Positions 1 to 11,908 of a stretch of 64,000 bases of DNA are shown here, in pieces. A program made the position numbers and the translations under genes. The notes under the pieces are model-generated. The model saw nothing but the letters and a program-made list of their open reading frames with translations, was not told where the DNA came from and made no database searches. Origin of the DNA: Apteryx mantelli (Eukaryota; Chordata; Aves; Apterygiformes; Apterygidae). The stretch covers positions 126,882,183-126,946,182 of the forward strand of contig NC_089978.1 in the NCBI RefSeq assembly GCF_036417845.1. The letters are read 5' to 3'. The first letter of the stretch is position 1, and the number at the start of each line of letters is the position of its first letter.

Positions 1-1749
1 ATGAAGTCTTTTTGTACGGAGGGAGGAAAGCTTGGCCTGCAACAAAAGATGTCTTTGTTGAGTATTGAATATGCAAGTAGAGCACACAGGGCAGATTCTC
101 TCTGCTACAGAGCGCTCTCTGAACAGTGGTGTACAGTGAAGGACCTTGCCCAAACTCCCGTACCTTTCCTCACATGTGTAGGAGAATCACACTGCCAAGA
201 GCTTGTTTTCCAAAGGCAGCAGCAGAATTTGCTTTTATTCCAGTTTTTGAGTATCTAAGCTTTGGCACCAAGTAAGCATTTCAAACATAAAGCATACTGG
301 TTCCTCTTAATGCCCTCTAACACTAAAAGGAACTGGGACACTTAAGAACCTCAAAAAATCAAGCGTCCCATATGATGACTGATTCTAGGCAGGACTCTCG
401 AAAAGCAAGAACCCAGCCTTTTGTGGCCAGATTAGCCAGATGCTGAGTTTGACCCATGTAGGGTAAGGTCTTATCAGATGTCTGAGTTCACTGGAGTGCA
501 ACAGGGACCATTTCTAGCCCAGTTATGTCTAATTTGCAACATGGCTTGCATACAGATAAGATGCTCTACTGTTTGGCTCTGAATTTTATGCTGATACCTT
601 GGGCACTTTTGTCCTGAACTGATGAGGGAGCACTTTCAGGGTGCTGAGGGATGCATCCCTCAGAGAACTGGTAGGAAACAGGCTTCCAACAGTAACATTT
701 GCAGGGCTAAATTGGGAAGGGAGTAAACAGTTGTTTAGTTTCTGTGCGGTTCAATTTTCCCAGGCCTGGCATGTCAATAAAAGCTATTGAGCTGCATCAG
801 CTGTGTTTCATGCTTGTAAAGGAAATTAAGGTGATACAGAATTGCTCTGTACTGTGGAGTCATGATGGTTTTAGAAGTAGACAGATCTGTAGCAAGAGAT
901 GAGTGAAAGGGTCATCACATAGAGCCAGATGTGCCCCAAACCCTGCCAGCCTTTGCTGCCTCTCCGGAAAGGGGCTGAACACTGGTGAGCAGCAGATGGT
1001 GAAAGCTGTGAGGGACAGATAGGATCTGTCCTAGTACCTGAAAATGAGATCCCTAGGTGTCAGATTAGGACACTTCAGGCATTCAACTGTTGTGTAGATG
1101 TTTTGGATAGATGCACCCTTTTTATAAGCCTGGCGCTAAGCCTTCAGCTACTGAGTAACCCTGAGTAGCTCTTCTGACTTCAGGGGAGCTATGATTGTTT
1201 ATCACAACTGAAGGGCTATCCCACACATCCAGAAAAGCTTTCTAAGAAAAGTCTGGAGAAAACCTTACCCCCAGAGTGCGGGGTTGTACATTAGACAAGA
1301 AACGGGATGAGCGTACTCCCCTTCCCATCCAGTGAGACTGTTTTGTAGCCAGCAAGGAAGAAGACACTTGATGCTGCCTGAACTTTCTGCTTCAGAGGTG
1401 GCATGGCTAGACCCTAGGCCATGCGCTGGTCCTTTCTCTCCTCTGTATCCTAGAAAACAGCTGTAGAGCTATGCAGGAGCCACCACAATGCTCACTTTCC
1501 TCAGGTCCCCACACTGGAGGTTTTGGGGTCTTAGCTTTCCCAGCCTGCAGCCACTTACTCAGGCCCTACATCAGATGACTGCCTCATGCTAACACAATTC
1601 AGGCAATGCAAAACCTCTTCTTTCTCCAAAATGGCTCTTGCTCTTGGAGCCTGAGCAGGTTTGATGTGCCACACCTGTGAATCTCCTCACAGCAGCAGGG
1701 CTTTTGAAATGTATTAATATTCTGGCTATTAGGGGTGCTGTTACTGCAA

Positions 1750-1794
1750 ACATTTATTTATTTATTTATTTATTTATTTATTTTATTTATTTTT
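1750..1794. repeat. (TTTA)n microsatellite
   Basis: A run of TTTA/ATTT units, slightly interrupted near its right end. It could be the A-tail remnant of an old retroposon, but no body is recognisable beside it. Confidence 0.9.
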
Positions 1795-4514
1795 ACAAGC
1801 AGCAGTGGGAAGCTAAACCATCTTGGTATAGTGGCCACATGAATCTACAACCCTAGGACTGTAAGGGACCCAAAATATTCTCCCATATACTTTTGCTTTT
1901 ACTCTAGTCCAGATGCTATTATAAATGTATCAGCACAGCAAGGATTTGTGCAGCCCTTCTCTGAATAGTGGGGTTGTGCACCCACATGGTTGTGACTACA
2001 TCACGTTAGACAGGCTTAATGAGAGGTGCTAGATCACCAGTAAATCTACATCTGATAGCATTGTGCATCTTCCAGCAAAATACTGCTGTTCCATGTAGGT
2101 AGATTTGGCTCCCTCCTTACTAGTTCCTGCCTGCAGCCATTGGCAGCAACTGAGAATATATTTTTCTTGGGTCTATATATCCTGCTATTTACTAGTTTGT
2201 ATTTCCCATTTTCACAAACATCTGCATCTCTTGGTTCTTTTAAATAAGTCTTATACCTGACAGAAGCACCTAATACTGAAGGCTTTTCAGATCATAGTGT
2301 ATTAGTTAAATTTCATTTTCAGATACAAGCTTGCTTCTGTAAGCAGTATTATGATTGCCTCTGAGAGCAGTGGTAATGATTTCTGCTACACTTTTTTTAC
2401 TTTGAAGCGTACTGCTTCAAACCAATCAATATGGCTGTAATTTCTGTAAGGTCATATTGTATTGTGGTTTAAAAAAAGCAGCAAAGCAATCACATCATGC
2501 TTGAGGGACAGGAGTATATATGCCATGCCAAGCTGAACAAGCTAAATGTTTTCATGTCATTTTAATGGCATCAACATATATTATTTCCTGGAAATCCAAA
2601 CTGTCTCACACTAAAAATCACCACTATTTTTTCTTAGAGGGTTTGAACAAAAAAACAGGACAGGTGAAACTAAGGATGGTATTCTATCAATTCTGTTTTG
2701 CAATATCTGTAAATGTTTTATTTTACTAAGATATAGCTTTTTAATTTCCATTCACAGACAGAATTATAGTTAAGCACTTAACAAAGAGACTGTAGTTCAC
2801 ACATTGACGTGGCAACAAAGATCAGCAAAGGAATGGGCCTTCCTCCAAAATGCACATCTGCCTCAGTGGACTATGGGTAAAGCTACACACACAAATCTAG
2901 GTAATCGTATTACTGTGGCTGTACATCCTCTCACAGTATCTGTGCATGATACATATCACTGTAGCTAGACTGGTAACTGCACTCATGCACGTCAGCGTGT
3001 TGCTGCATTGCCCTGTAACCCTACAGAGAACAGGAGCCTTAACACAACTGCTCGAGCACGAACATTTTGTGGCTTATTATTTGTTTTATCTTTTGTTTAA
3101 GATTGACTCTGGAGAACTGAAAGTAATAAAATGAAGTCCAATAATGCAGCAGATCTGACACTGACTTTAGATATAATCCATGTGGCTTTCTTCCTGTTTC
3201 TTAGTTTTAATACATACATTTAATACATATACGTGGTGCTGAATGGATTGCTTGGTACCATTTTAAGAAAGAACAGGCTGAGGACTGCTTTAATCTGTTT
3301 CCCTTCCCAAAGTCTCAGGAGCTGCTGGCAGCTGGAAATTCCCTCTGTATCTGTACACTCTGTTGTCCGCCCACCACCGCTGCCTTCCCTGGCCAAAGGT
3401 CTCTGAGCACAGCTCCTATTTCTGGTCCTCTCCTTGCCCCAGCAGCTGCCTCGTGCCTATTGCTGGTGACTCTCTACAAACCCCCCTCCTTTGCTGCCTG
3501 CTGGGGTCTGCCTTTGAGTAGTTCGTAAACTGGAGGATGAGTGGGGAGGAAGTACAGCAGGAGAAAAGGCAGGAGAAAGAACAAATGATAGATCCCTCCC
3601 TATACAACAAGAGGTAACAAATGCCAGGCAACCTTAGTGTATCTATTTACACAATAGGTAGCAGATTGTTTGCTAACTGCTTATCTAAAACAAACAATGC
3701 AAAAAAAGTACAAACAAAAACCTCAAGAAATAAACGTCAATATAAATTACCTATTTTCCTCTTTCTCTGTTGGACAAAATGATAATTGCTTCCATCTTTT
3801 GGGCTTGGTCTCAGGGCTCACACAGCTGTCAGTGAGAAAATTAATCTTCAGTGGGTCAGTATGAGTGTTCACTGTCTGCTGAAGTTTGCACAGTGACCCC
3901 TGTACTTTAGGAATATTTTAGAACATTTGAAATTCACATTCCACCCTAGACCATTCTTTCCTTCCAAAAACCTTACAGCCAAGTGTTTATTCCTTAAAAA
4001 CGTTTTGGCCTAGGCTCCAACTGATATCATGGCTGGCATTCACTTTAACTACTTTTTAGATTAAGTGTCAGCAACTACAATAGCAGTCACTCCTTCTGCT
4101 CTCACCCTTAGCTGTTTCTTACCAGATTTTCTGTTGAGTAGCAATATCTACTTGAAGGTGGATACATCTATAGGGCTGTAAAACTTGAGCACTGCTCCTC
4201 TGCCTCCTGTATTTTCCCAAAACAGAGAGTTTGGGAGAGAAGAAACTGTCCTGAACTGAACTGACTGAGGTTAGCTAGAATGTGACAAGGAAAGTCATAG
4301 CCAGGCACTTCAAAAAGAGAATCATAGTTCACTGTATCTGAAGTTTGCAATGGGCAGTGAGTTAACTAAAGGAGTTGAAAATAAATGACTTGGTTCTCCA
4401 AAGGCAGTTTTCACATTCAATGTTGGCCCACAGCAACGTATGCAACTCTGAATTTTTTTGGGGGGAGTGGAGGTACAGGTTTTAGTCAAGAAGTCTGGAC
4501 TAATCATTTTAGCC

Positions 4515-4735
4515 TAGATTGGGAGCCGGGATTCCTGAGGCCAGTTACAGGCTCTGCCCTGCCAATGACCCAGTGAGGGATGAATATCATTATATGTTCC
4601 TCCCTGCAAAATGGAAATGACAACAGCAACTCAAGAGCATTTTGTGAAGCTCCTTAGTAATCTTTGTGAGGTATACCAAGATCCTGAAAAAAAACGTAAA
4701 ATTGTTGTTAATTTCTGTAAAGCGCACCACAGAGG
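4515..4735 (+). mobile_element. MIR-type SINE, old and diverged
   Basis: Reading on the plus strand, the blocks match the MIR layout in order: a 'gggagccgggattcctg' type block near 4530, 'ggctctgccctgccaatgac' near 4550, 'tgcaaaatggaaatgac' near 4605, and 'ttctgtaaagcgc' near 4712. This is the order seen in the MIR-like SINEs common in turtles and crocodilians. The copy is heavily diverged, so its ends are approximate. The small open frames across it are not genes. Confidence 0.65.
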
Positions 4736-6819
4736 GAGTTCTTCTACAAAAGTTCTTCCATATTTTGGGAGGTTCCACAATGACAGGATACCATTTACCA
4801 TCATGTTTGGAGTGATAGCAGTGGCTTGAATACCACTACAGCACAGGAAAAACTGCAGTGAAGACCAACATATCAATCTGGAGTTGAAAGCATTTTACAG
4901 AGTTATGCAGAACACCTTTTGCTCTGTGGTGCTTGCATTTTGCTACGTAATGCCAAAATGGTCTTTGTTCAGACACAGTTCTGGCAGGCTGAACTGCCCT
5001 ATTGCTGATATACTGTATACCAGCCCTGGCAAATGAGACAGCATGTGCTGGGAGTGCTGTTTTGGCAGTACAATTGTATCTGCACGCTTTTGCCAGCAGC
5101 TGTGTCAGTCAGACCCTGCTGTTTTGATTTTAATGAGGACAGTTACATTATCTTCATTTACAATGCTGACACAGCAGAAGGGGTACACTGTGATCCATTG
5201 AAGATGTATTAACTTACAAAAGAGATGCAGTCTGATCTCAGTTATAGTAGTACCTCCCTCCCCCTGATTCATAGCACTGGTCTGATAAACTGAAGGTGGT
5301 ATTTAACTAACATTCATAAGTATTTTGAATATCACAGTAGTTAGGATGTGTAATAATTGTGTAAAACATGCACTTACATCCAGGTGCAAAAGCAAGTTGT
5401 TCTGAACACGGAGATGCTCTTTCTGAAGGAGATGTTTCCTAAGGAATTATTAGTGCCCCTGTCAGTATAATTTCTAGAGTTGGTTTAAGACAACATGTTT
5501 TAATGCTGTTCACTACCAGCTAGTTAGAGACTTCCAAATAAGAGATATTTCATATCAAAATTCATAGTAAAATCTGCAAACAAATCTCCCCTTCTCATTC
5601 CCCCAGGAAATTTCTGGCACTGAGAAATAAAGCAGCTGAAATATCTCTCTTGTATAATACTGCTGGACCAAGACAAACTTATCCCGAGCACTAATGTAAA
5701 GAGCAGGCACGATTAAGCTTACAGGTTAACTTTAACTTTGACTGAATAGTATTGTCCCTAGAGAAAGAAAATCACAGTCTTCTCTCTATCTCTCTCTAAA
5801 CTAACATAATTCAAGGATGAGTGCTGGTTCAGGGGTGCAGCTATAGTTAGCAAATTATTTAAGCAGCTTTTGAACAAACTAGATATAAGAACATGCTTAA
5901 AATTAAAGTATATGTATGCTCACACATACATACACACATAAATGAGGATATGGTCAGCAACTTGCTGAACAGGACATGATCTGATGTACATTCTCATGCT
6001 TCAGTTTGTATTGGGGTCTCAAGGAATTCCCTATGCATTGTTCTCAGAAGGACAAAATTGAAATATAGTAACACTAATAAATTAAAAAACATTAATAAAT
6101 GGTCTCTTTTCAGGCATTCTGATAGAATCCATTAGCAAAGCTCTAGCTCAGGGTCTGCCCTGCAATCTGTGATCATGGTAAAATATAACAATAAATAAAA
6201 AAAATGTGGCTGATCAGTTCAAAACTGATTAATGAAGGTTACCTTTCCAATCTGTCCTCAAATCCAAATAGACGGGGGATGGTTTTGGTATGCTTTGTTT
6301 TTCTTAGCCATACTTGTTGAAAAAGAAAAATCATACAGCTTAGAACATGGCAGATATAGTGGAGAACTGACAAGGTGAAATATAACACCTCAAACCAGAA
6401 AACTGTTTGGAAAACAGTAGCTGTTTCTCCACAATGTAATAGCATTTGCTTTGTTGCAGTGATGATGATCTAAGGATGTAAGTGAAAAATACTTTCTAAG
6501 GAAACATAACATCTTTGGTAAGATGCTGTTAGAAACTAAAGACAGGTTTGGGGAACCTCAGCCTTTATTTAGGGCTGAAATAAAAGCAACAATCTTCAAG
6601 CAAAAAGCAGTCTGGGAACAGCTGCTTTCAGTTTAACTTAATTCTGATAATCAGTTAGACAGTTGTCAGCTGTCTTGAAAAACAGCTTCTGCACAGGAAA
6701 CCTGTCCTTTCTTCCCAGCTATTTTGTTTGTCTAAGAAAAGAAGAAGAGAGAACTTGCTTCTCCCTGAAGATCTTACTTCCAGTATAATGAGCTTTATTA
6801 TGTGTTCCATCCTTATTTT

Positions 6820-6880
6820 CAGAGTCAGATGTTTAAAACTAGAAGGGACCATATCCTCTGGCTTAAAGTAGAAGTTACAC
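6820..6880 (-). mobile_element. CR1-type LINE 3' tail fragment
   Basis: The block 'aaaactagaagggaccat' near 6835 resembles the reverse complement of the 3' end of sauropsid CR1 elements (of the type 'ccagaagggacca'). Only a short stretch is recognisable, so the call rests on one block. Confidence 0.4.
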
Positions 6881-6944
6881 CTGCAAACAGCTAAATTCCA
6901 GGGAATAAAGTGTGGAGCCTATTGGAGGCGGTATAGTTGCAGAA

Positions 6945-7040
6945 TTAGGTCCAAATCCTATGAAGACATAAGGCCTTATGTAGTTTTACGCATGTAAACA
7001 GACTCATTGAAGACAATGCTTATGCATGCCAAATTTCTCA
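6945..7040. repeat. Ancient interspersed repeat, unclassified
   Basis: The phrases 'ccaaatcctatgaagac', 'gtagttttacgcatgtaaac' and 'cattgaagacaatgc' resemble a repeat seen often in turtle and crocodilian DNA, of the type '...cattgaagtcaatggg...'. I cannot name the family from the sequence alone. Confidence 0.4.
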
Positions 7041-7368
7041 AGTGTTTTGACCTCTGTCAATTCTTGCTTAGCAGAGACAACAACATCATAATCTGTAGCT
7101 GGGACTCCTGCAGTTATGACAGCTTTCTCCTTACGTTTCTGGTCCCATCTTCCCTTATCTTGGAGTTTGCTAGTTTCCTTTTATTCTAACAGTGTCTGAG
7201 GCCTGATTCTGACACTTGCTGCTGCCAGCAGGAACTGTACTTACTCAGCAAGGTGTACAACACTCATCCTCATAGGGCTGTAGGGTCAGACCCCTGGAGA
7301 TGGCACTTACATCCATGCATAAAATGGACGCGTGCACGCATACATAGAAAGTTGCACACAGTTCTTAC

Positions 7369-7609
7369 CGGAAGGGAGGCTCTCCTTTCACTAAAGAATC
7401 GTGTCTGACGTTTCTTGTGGCCTCTACCCTCTTTCTCATTCTCATCAACCAAATTGTGGCCCCAGAAACTGCTCATCCATTTTGCAAAGAAAATATCATC
7501 ATCCTCTTCATATTCCATGTACAGACACTCCAAACTTGGGGGAGTCTCCCAACCAGACACAGAAAGGCAAGGTCAAATGCCACCACTAAGCCAATAGCCT
7601 CACACTGGT
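7369..7609 (-). CDS. LNP1: LNP1 first coding exon (with 5' UTR part)
   Basis: This is the first coding exon of leukemia NUP98 fusion partner 1, a small protein (178 residues in human) of unknown cellular role. Coding runs from ATG at 7518 down to 7369, which is 50 codons ending in phase 0 before a GTAAGA donor. The translation opens with an acidic run (EYEEDDD) and then FAKWMSSFWGH, the hallmark of LNP1, and ends SERRASLP, like the human KTSLP. An in-frame stop lies upstream of the ATG and no other in-frame ATG intervenes, which supports this start. A strong acceptor (cttctccctcttgttgacag) places the exon start at 7609 and leaves 91 nt of 5' UTR. The upstream non-coding exon is expected at the CpG island shared with TOMM70. 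The downstream exons were not found in this window. Confidence 0.85.
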
Positions 7610-8376
7610 CTGTCAACAAGAGGGAGAAGAGATGCAGTTTCAACCACTCCCTCTGCACTCCATCCTCAAAACCCATCCCATTGGAGCCCTAGGCACAGGC
7701 TAAACATAAAGTCAATTCCTTCTTATCTACTTTCAGCGAGGTTTCTTTTAATCTTTCCATTACAGAGATGTCCAATATGACACTGCTGCAGGGGGGTGAT
7801 GGGAAGGAAAGTGCATTGTCAACTCCATATTCATTGCTGTGAAGTGCACCAGCTGTCAATGCCAATGGAGAGCTGCCCACAGTAACATGCCTGGAAGGTG
7901 TGTACTCTAACTCAAAGCAGGCTTGTGATTTTCAGAAGCAGAACTGACATATTGACATTGGTCAGAAATTGGCACAGCTGCTTACAGAGGCTTAACTGAC
8001 TTTGTGGTGGAAAAAAATAAAAATGAATATCCTCCTCTTCCCATGCTGCCCTCCTTCTAACTTCTGTTGTCTGTACTCTTCCTTCCGGTATTCAGGAAAT
8101 ATGGTCTGTCCAGGGGGAAGACAGGCCTCCTGAGAAAACTCCTTGTTCTTTTTGGAGGTTTTGACAGTCGGCATGAGCTCCCATCAGCTGCTTTTCACAA
8201 ATTCATTTCATCTGCCGTAGCAGGGTCACACTAGATCTAGCCTTGCTTCAATGCATGCAGAAGAAAGATGAGTCTAATTCCATTCCTCCTCACCAAGCCC
8301 TGGATGTGGGCCACATAGGCCATGTCTATAATTCAAAAAAACCCACCCCAAAAATCAAAAAATGGGACTGGGGACC

Positions 8377-8397
8377 ATGTGGCTAGACTAGCCACAT
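8377..8397. repeat. 21-bp perfect inverted repeat
   Basis: The arms ATGTGGCTAG and CTAGCCACAT flank a single A. It sits in the LNP1 upstream intron inside a stretch that otherwise looks like diverged repeat DNA. Confidence 0.9.
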
Positions 8398-10614
8398 CTA
8401 CTCTACATAGTGTTTGTGCTGTGGATCTTCTCTAGGCTGTATGTGCTGCACTGTGGCTGTAATATATAGTTACAATTTTTGTGTCTTTTTTTGTATTTCC
8501 AAATGTGTGATATAATGTGTGAACTCTATTGTGAGCCATAAAAGTGCTGCTTGTATAATATGAAATCGGAGAGATGTGTTACATGCCTTGGGGCATGGCA
8601 GAAGGACATGGAGGAGTGCTTTGAGGATGCAGAGCCTGCTGGGACAGTGTTGGAAGACTGTGTAGTAGGAAGAGACCCAGATATAACTTCCTACAGGGAA
8701 CAGGCCCTGGTGTGTGTGCTAGGCATTCTCCGGATGCCAGGCACTGTCTTGGTGATGCTAGTTGGCACTGGCCAGAACTGTGTCGGGAAACTCGCTAACT
8801 AATAATTATTATGGACAATCAGTAGCCCAGCATTAAATCTAGCTCCTTGTCCCTGTTTTATTTAGCAATATAGATGTACTAACAGAGCACCAGTTTCATT
8901 CACGTTGACGTAGGTGTGAGGTCTAAGTTTTCCTAATACCATATTGTGGTGTAGGACTCTTCATTCTGAATAATGCAGTTGAAGGGATCAGTAAGTCAAG
9001 GATGCCTGTGTGGAGGAATTTCACCTCATCTGGGGCAGATGAGACCAGAAGTGCACAAGGACCTGGAGTACATAGGTGTACAGATAGCAAATCCTCAGGT
9101 TTGCACATCAGAGCTTAGAGAAACAACCAAGCTACAGCAGGATGCTTTCTTGTTAGAGGCACAGATAGGTAGGAGCGAGAAGAATACCTGCAAAACAGTA
9201 CAGTAAAAAGATACCCGAAGCTGTAAAAAGGATTTGTAGGCTGATTCTCTGGATGGGGAAGAACACTCTGGGCCATGTTCAGACAGCCTAGATTCAACTT
9301 AAGTCCTTGAGGCTTGCACTCTGTACAGGTCAGGTATGTCTGAGGGCCTAAGCTAGCTCATAGGAAGCACCATGTGGGTGGAATTAGGCTGCCTCAGTAG
9401 CAACCTATGAGCCTACTGCTATGTACCTTGTATTGTATAGCTCAAGTTTCTTCTTTTCTGATATGTGAGACAGAACTGTAGCCTGTCATGTCAAGTGAGG
9501 AATGCTTCTGCTGTGCTGAGACAGGTGACAGGGAGAAGTGGGAGGGAGACTGTCCCTCACCTTTGGCAATATATGCTTATGTAAACAGTAATAATCCATA
9601 CATTAGGGGATACGTGGCTCAAGCTGTTTGTTACCAGGCACCAAAGTACATTGACTCAGAGTCCAATAGGGCAGAATCACGTGAAGAGGCAGCACCACAG
9701 TGCAGGAGTGGTCAACTCACCAGTGCTCTGTAAGAAATGGAAATAACAGCAACCAAAATCATCAGCAGCTGCTGTTTAACTAGCAAAGCCTGCAGAGGTT
9801 AGGAGGTCATGATGGCGGCCAAATCAAGGTTATAAGTGTCATCAGGACTCAGGGCAGAACAAATGTGCTTTGGCAAATTTTAACTAGACATCATTAGTGT
9901 TCTGAGGCGTCTGCTTTGCGATCTTACTGTAGTTTTTATTTTCAGTGCTTTTTTTCTTCAGTGCAACGATTAGTGTCTTCACATATATTCCGTTTCTTTC
10001 CCACCTGTGAGGAAATTTCTTTGTTGGGTATGAAATTACTAGTGTTAGCTGAGCATAAAAAATTATCAGAGAAGATTTGTCTTTATCTTCAGCTGAGTGC
10101 TCCAGAGAAACAAGCAGAGGCAGCAGTGATGAGCTTCCCCCCCTACAGAGCAGTATGCTAAGCAGGCCACAACCTTTAGCTTCGGTGACCACAGCTCTTT
10201 TCTCATTTGGGAGTGTCAGACAAGCAATCAGAGGCTGCTTCCTCACTACTGACACTGCTCTCTTATTTGAGGTAAGAGTTTCAGGGAAAAAGACACTTTT
10301 TTTCCCCTTTCCTCAGTGAAAACATTTCTCTTCCTCCACCAAGTTTTCCAGACAAGAAGGTAGCTCTAACAACTGATGTGCTTTTCTTCCTTCCCTGAAC
10401 ACTTTAAAGAAGAATCCATAGGGTCAGCAACATACTCTTGCCAGGTGAGTGTGGATGGCAAACCAAGGGCAATTCCAATGTGCAACCTTCTTGGGCAAAA
10501 GCTCCAAGACACCAAAAAAGTGTAAAATAAATAGGTGGGTTGATAATTTTTCCTTCTCTTCCCACTGTTTACAGATGGAACTACCTAGATAGCTATTAAA
10601 ACATCTACAAGCAA

Positions 10615-10651
10615 ATATATATATAATATATATATACACACACACACACAG
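10615..10651. repeat. (TA)n(CA)n compound microsatellite
   Basis: An alternating TA run passes directly into a CA run. Confidence 0.9.
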
Positions 10652-11515
10652 ATGTACAGTGTTTATGTATACAATAGTATATATATAAAATTCCAGTATT
10701 GTATATTTAATGATTTTTCTGAACACAGATTCAATCAGTAACTACAAAGTAAATGAAAAATAGCATCTAAAGCAAGGATTATTTTTTAACAAAATGTTTC
10801 AGTAGAGTCCTAGAAACTTGCTGTCAGGCCTATGTATTAGCTGTCCAGAACCTTCTTCTACACAAAATTAATCCAGACCTAAAGATAAGCTAATAATTTT
10901 TAGGCCTGGCTAATGATTTCTTTAAACTCAGAATGATTCTGTGTGTTATACCAGTAAAGTCATAAAGGTAGAAATCTCTATGAGGAGGGAAATCATCATA
11001 GAGAAAGTGAAAAAGAAACACTTATTTGTGGAAGACATTGACCCTGATCTACAGGAGAAAGGCTGATGACCTACAGGAGACATCCATTGCCTATTAATGC
11101 CTTCATACCTTTGACATTGCAGGGAATAAAACAGTATTAGACAACCTATTTTAAACTATCTTGTAAACAGATTAAGCCTAGTTTATGTTACCAGTATTTC
11201 CAGAGAGAGGCAATATCAGTTACTAGGTAAACACGTGTACTTGGACAAAATACACCAGCTCCCAGGTGCCCAGGCCTCCCTCCGGGCACAGCCTGGCAGG
11301 CCCGCGCTCCTGGGGGGCAGGTGCCCATGGGGTGGCCCGGCAGCAGCCCGGCCCCAAGCAGCACCCAGCACCTTGGGGGCCCCGGATGAGGGCCCAAACG
11401 CCTTGCTCGCCCCGGGGGCACCTTTGTCAGATCCGCACCTCGGGCAGCAGCAAGCGCCCTCCCTCCACCCGTGACCAGGGGTGCTTGGTGGGAAGGGCCA
11501 TGGCTGGTGGGCCCA

Positions 11516-11650
11516 GTGGGGGGCACCCATATGTGGGGGCACCGTTACACAGGGGCGCTGTTATAGGGAAGCACCATTATCATGCGGGGGCACCGTTATA
11601 TGGGGGTGCCCCATAATGGGGGCGCCGTTATGTGGGGGAACGGCGGTGGG
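11516..11650. repeat. Degenerate 16-17 bp tandem repeat in the promoter
   Basis: About eight units of the type GGGGGCACCGTTATAT lie end to end, beginning near 11519, 11536, 11553, 11570, 11585, 11601, 11617 and 11633. Each starts with a G run and several contain CCGTTA or CTGTTA. The units differ from each other, so the array is old or has been drifting. It lies 260-390 bp before the TOMM70 ATG. Confidence 0.8.
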
Positions 11651-11813
11651 GGCGCCGCCGGGAGCCGCTTCCCGCAGTGACCCCGCCCGCCCGGCAGGCG
11701 GCGCCGCCCGCCCTTCACCCCGGACGGCGCCGTGCGCGGGGCCCCGCTCCCGCTCGGCGGCGCCCTGGGCTGCCGGCAGGCGGCGGCGCAGGGCCGGGAC
11801 GGGCGCGGCGGGC

Positions 11814-11825
11814 GGAAGTGCTTCC
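11814..11825. promoter_or_regulatory. Palindromic ETS (GABP-type) motif
   Basis: GGAAGTGCTTCC contains two GGAA cores facing each other, the first within GCGGAAGTG, the classic GABP/NRF-2 core. GABP sites are known in promoters of nuclear genes for mitochondrial proteins. This one is about 85 bp before the TOMM70 ATG. The site is seen; occupancy is inference. Confidence 0.5.
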
Positions 11826-11908
11826 CTGACCTGTTTTTTCTCCCGGCGTGCCCCAGGTGTCCGGTGAACCCGCTCTCCCCTCCCCCGCGCCGGCGGTGCG
11901 AGCGCGTC

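Larger units (their letters stand above)
1..7368. other. LNP1 intron or downstream region, no exon recognised
   Basis: This lies on the 3' side of the LNP1 first coding exon, which is on the minus strand. The remaining LNP1 exons should lie here or beyond the left edge. I searched the minus strand for the basic, Ser/Arg/Glu-rich middle and end of LNP1 and found no convincing exon. What is visible is a TTTA microsatellite (1750-1794), a MIR-type SINE (about 4515-4735), a short CR1-like tail (about 6820-6880) and a further sauropsid-type repeat remnant (about 6945-7040). Open frames here are short and carry no recognised motif. Confidence 0.6.
7610..11240. other. LNP1 upstream (5') intron
   Basis: This lies between the LNP1 first coding exon and the shared CpG island, so it should be the 5' intron of LNP1. 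It holds a perfect short palindrome (8377-8397) and a TA/CA microsatellite (10615-10651). An 83-codon open frame at 8551-8802 shows no recognised domain and no splice context. I see no exon. Confidence 0.6.

Noticed and set aside
2050-2292. Minus-strand open stretch of about 76 codons
   Set aside because: It looks loosely coding, but it matches no part of LNP1 that I know, and open stretches of this length are common by chance.
4122-4220. Minus-strand stretch with an acceptor-like and a donor-like site, open in one frame
   Set aside because: The translation does not resemble LNP1 and the frame does not fit the phase 0 upstream exon.
6239-6325. Possible LNP1 exon on the minus strand with a good acceptor and a GTAACC donor
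   Set aside because: Entering from the phase 0 end of the first coding exon gives an immediate stop, and the open frame does not resemble LNP1.
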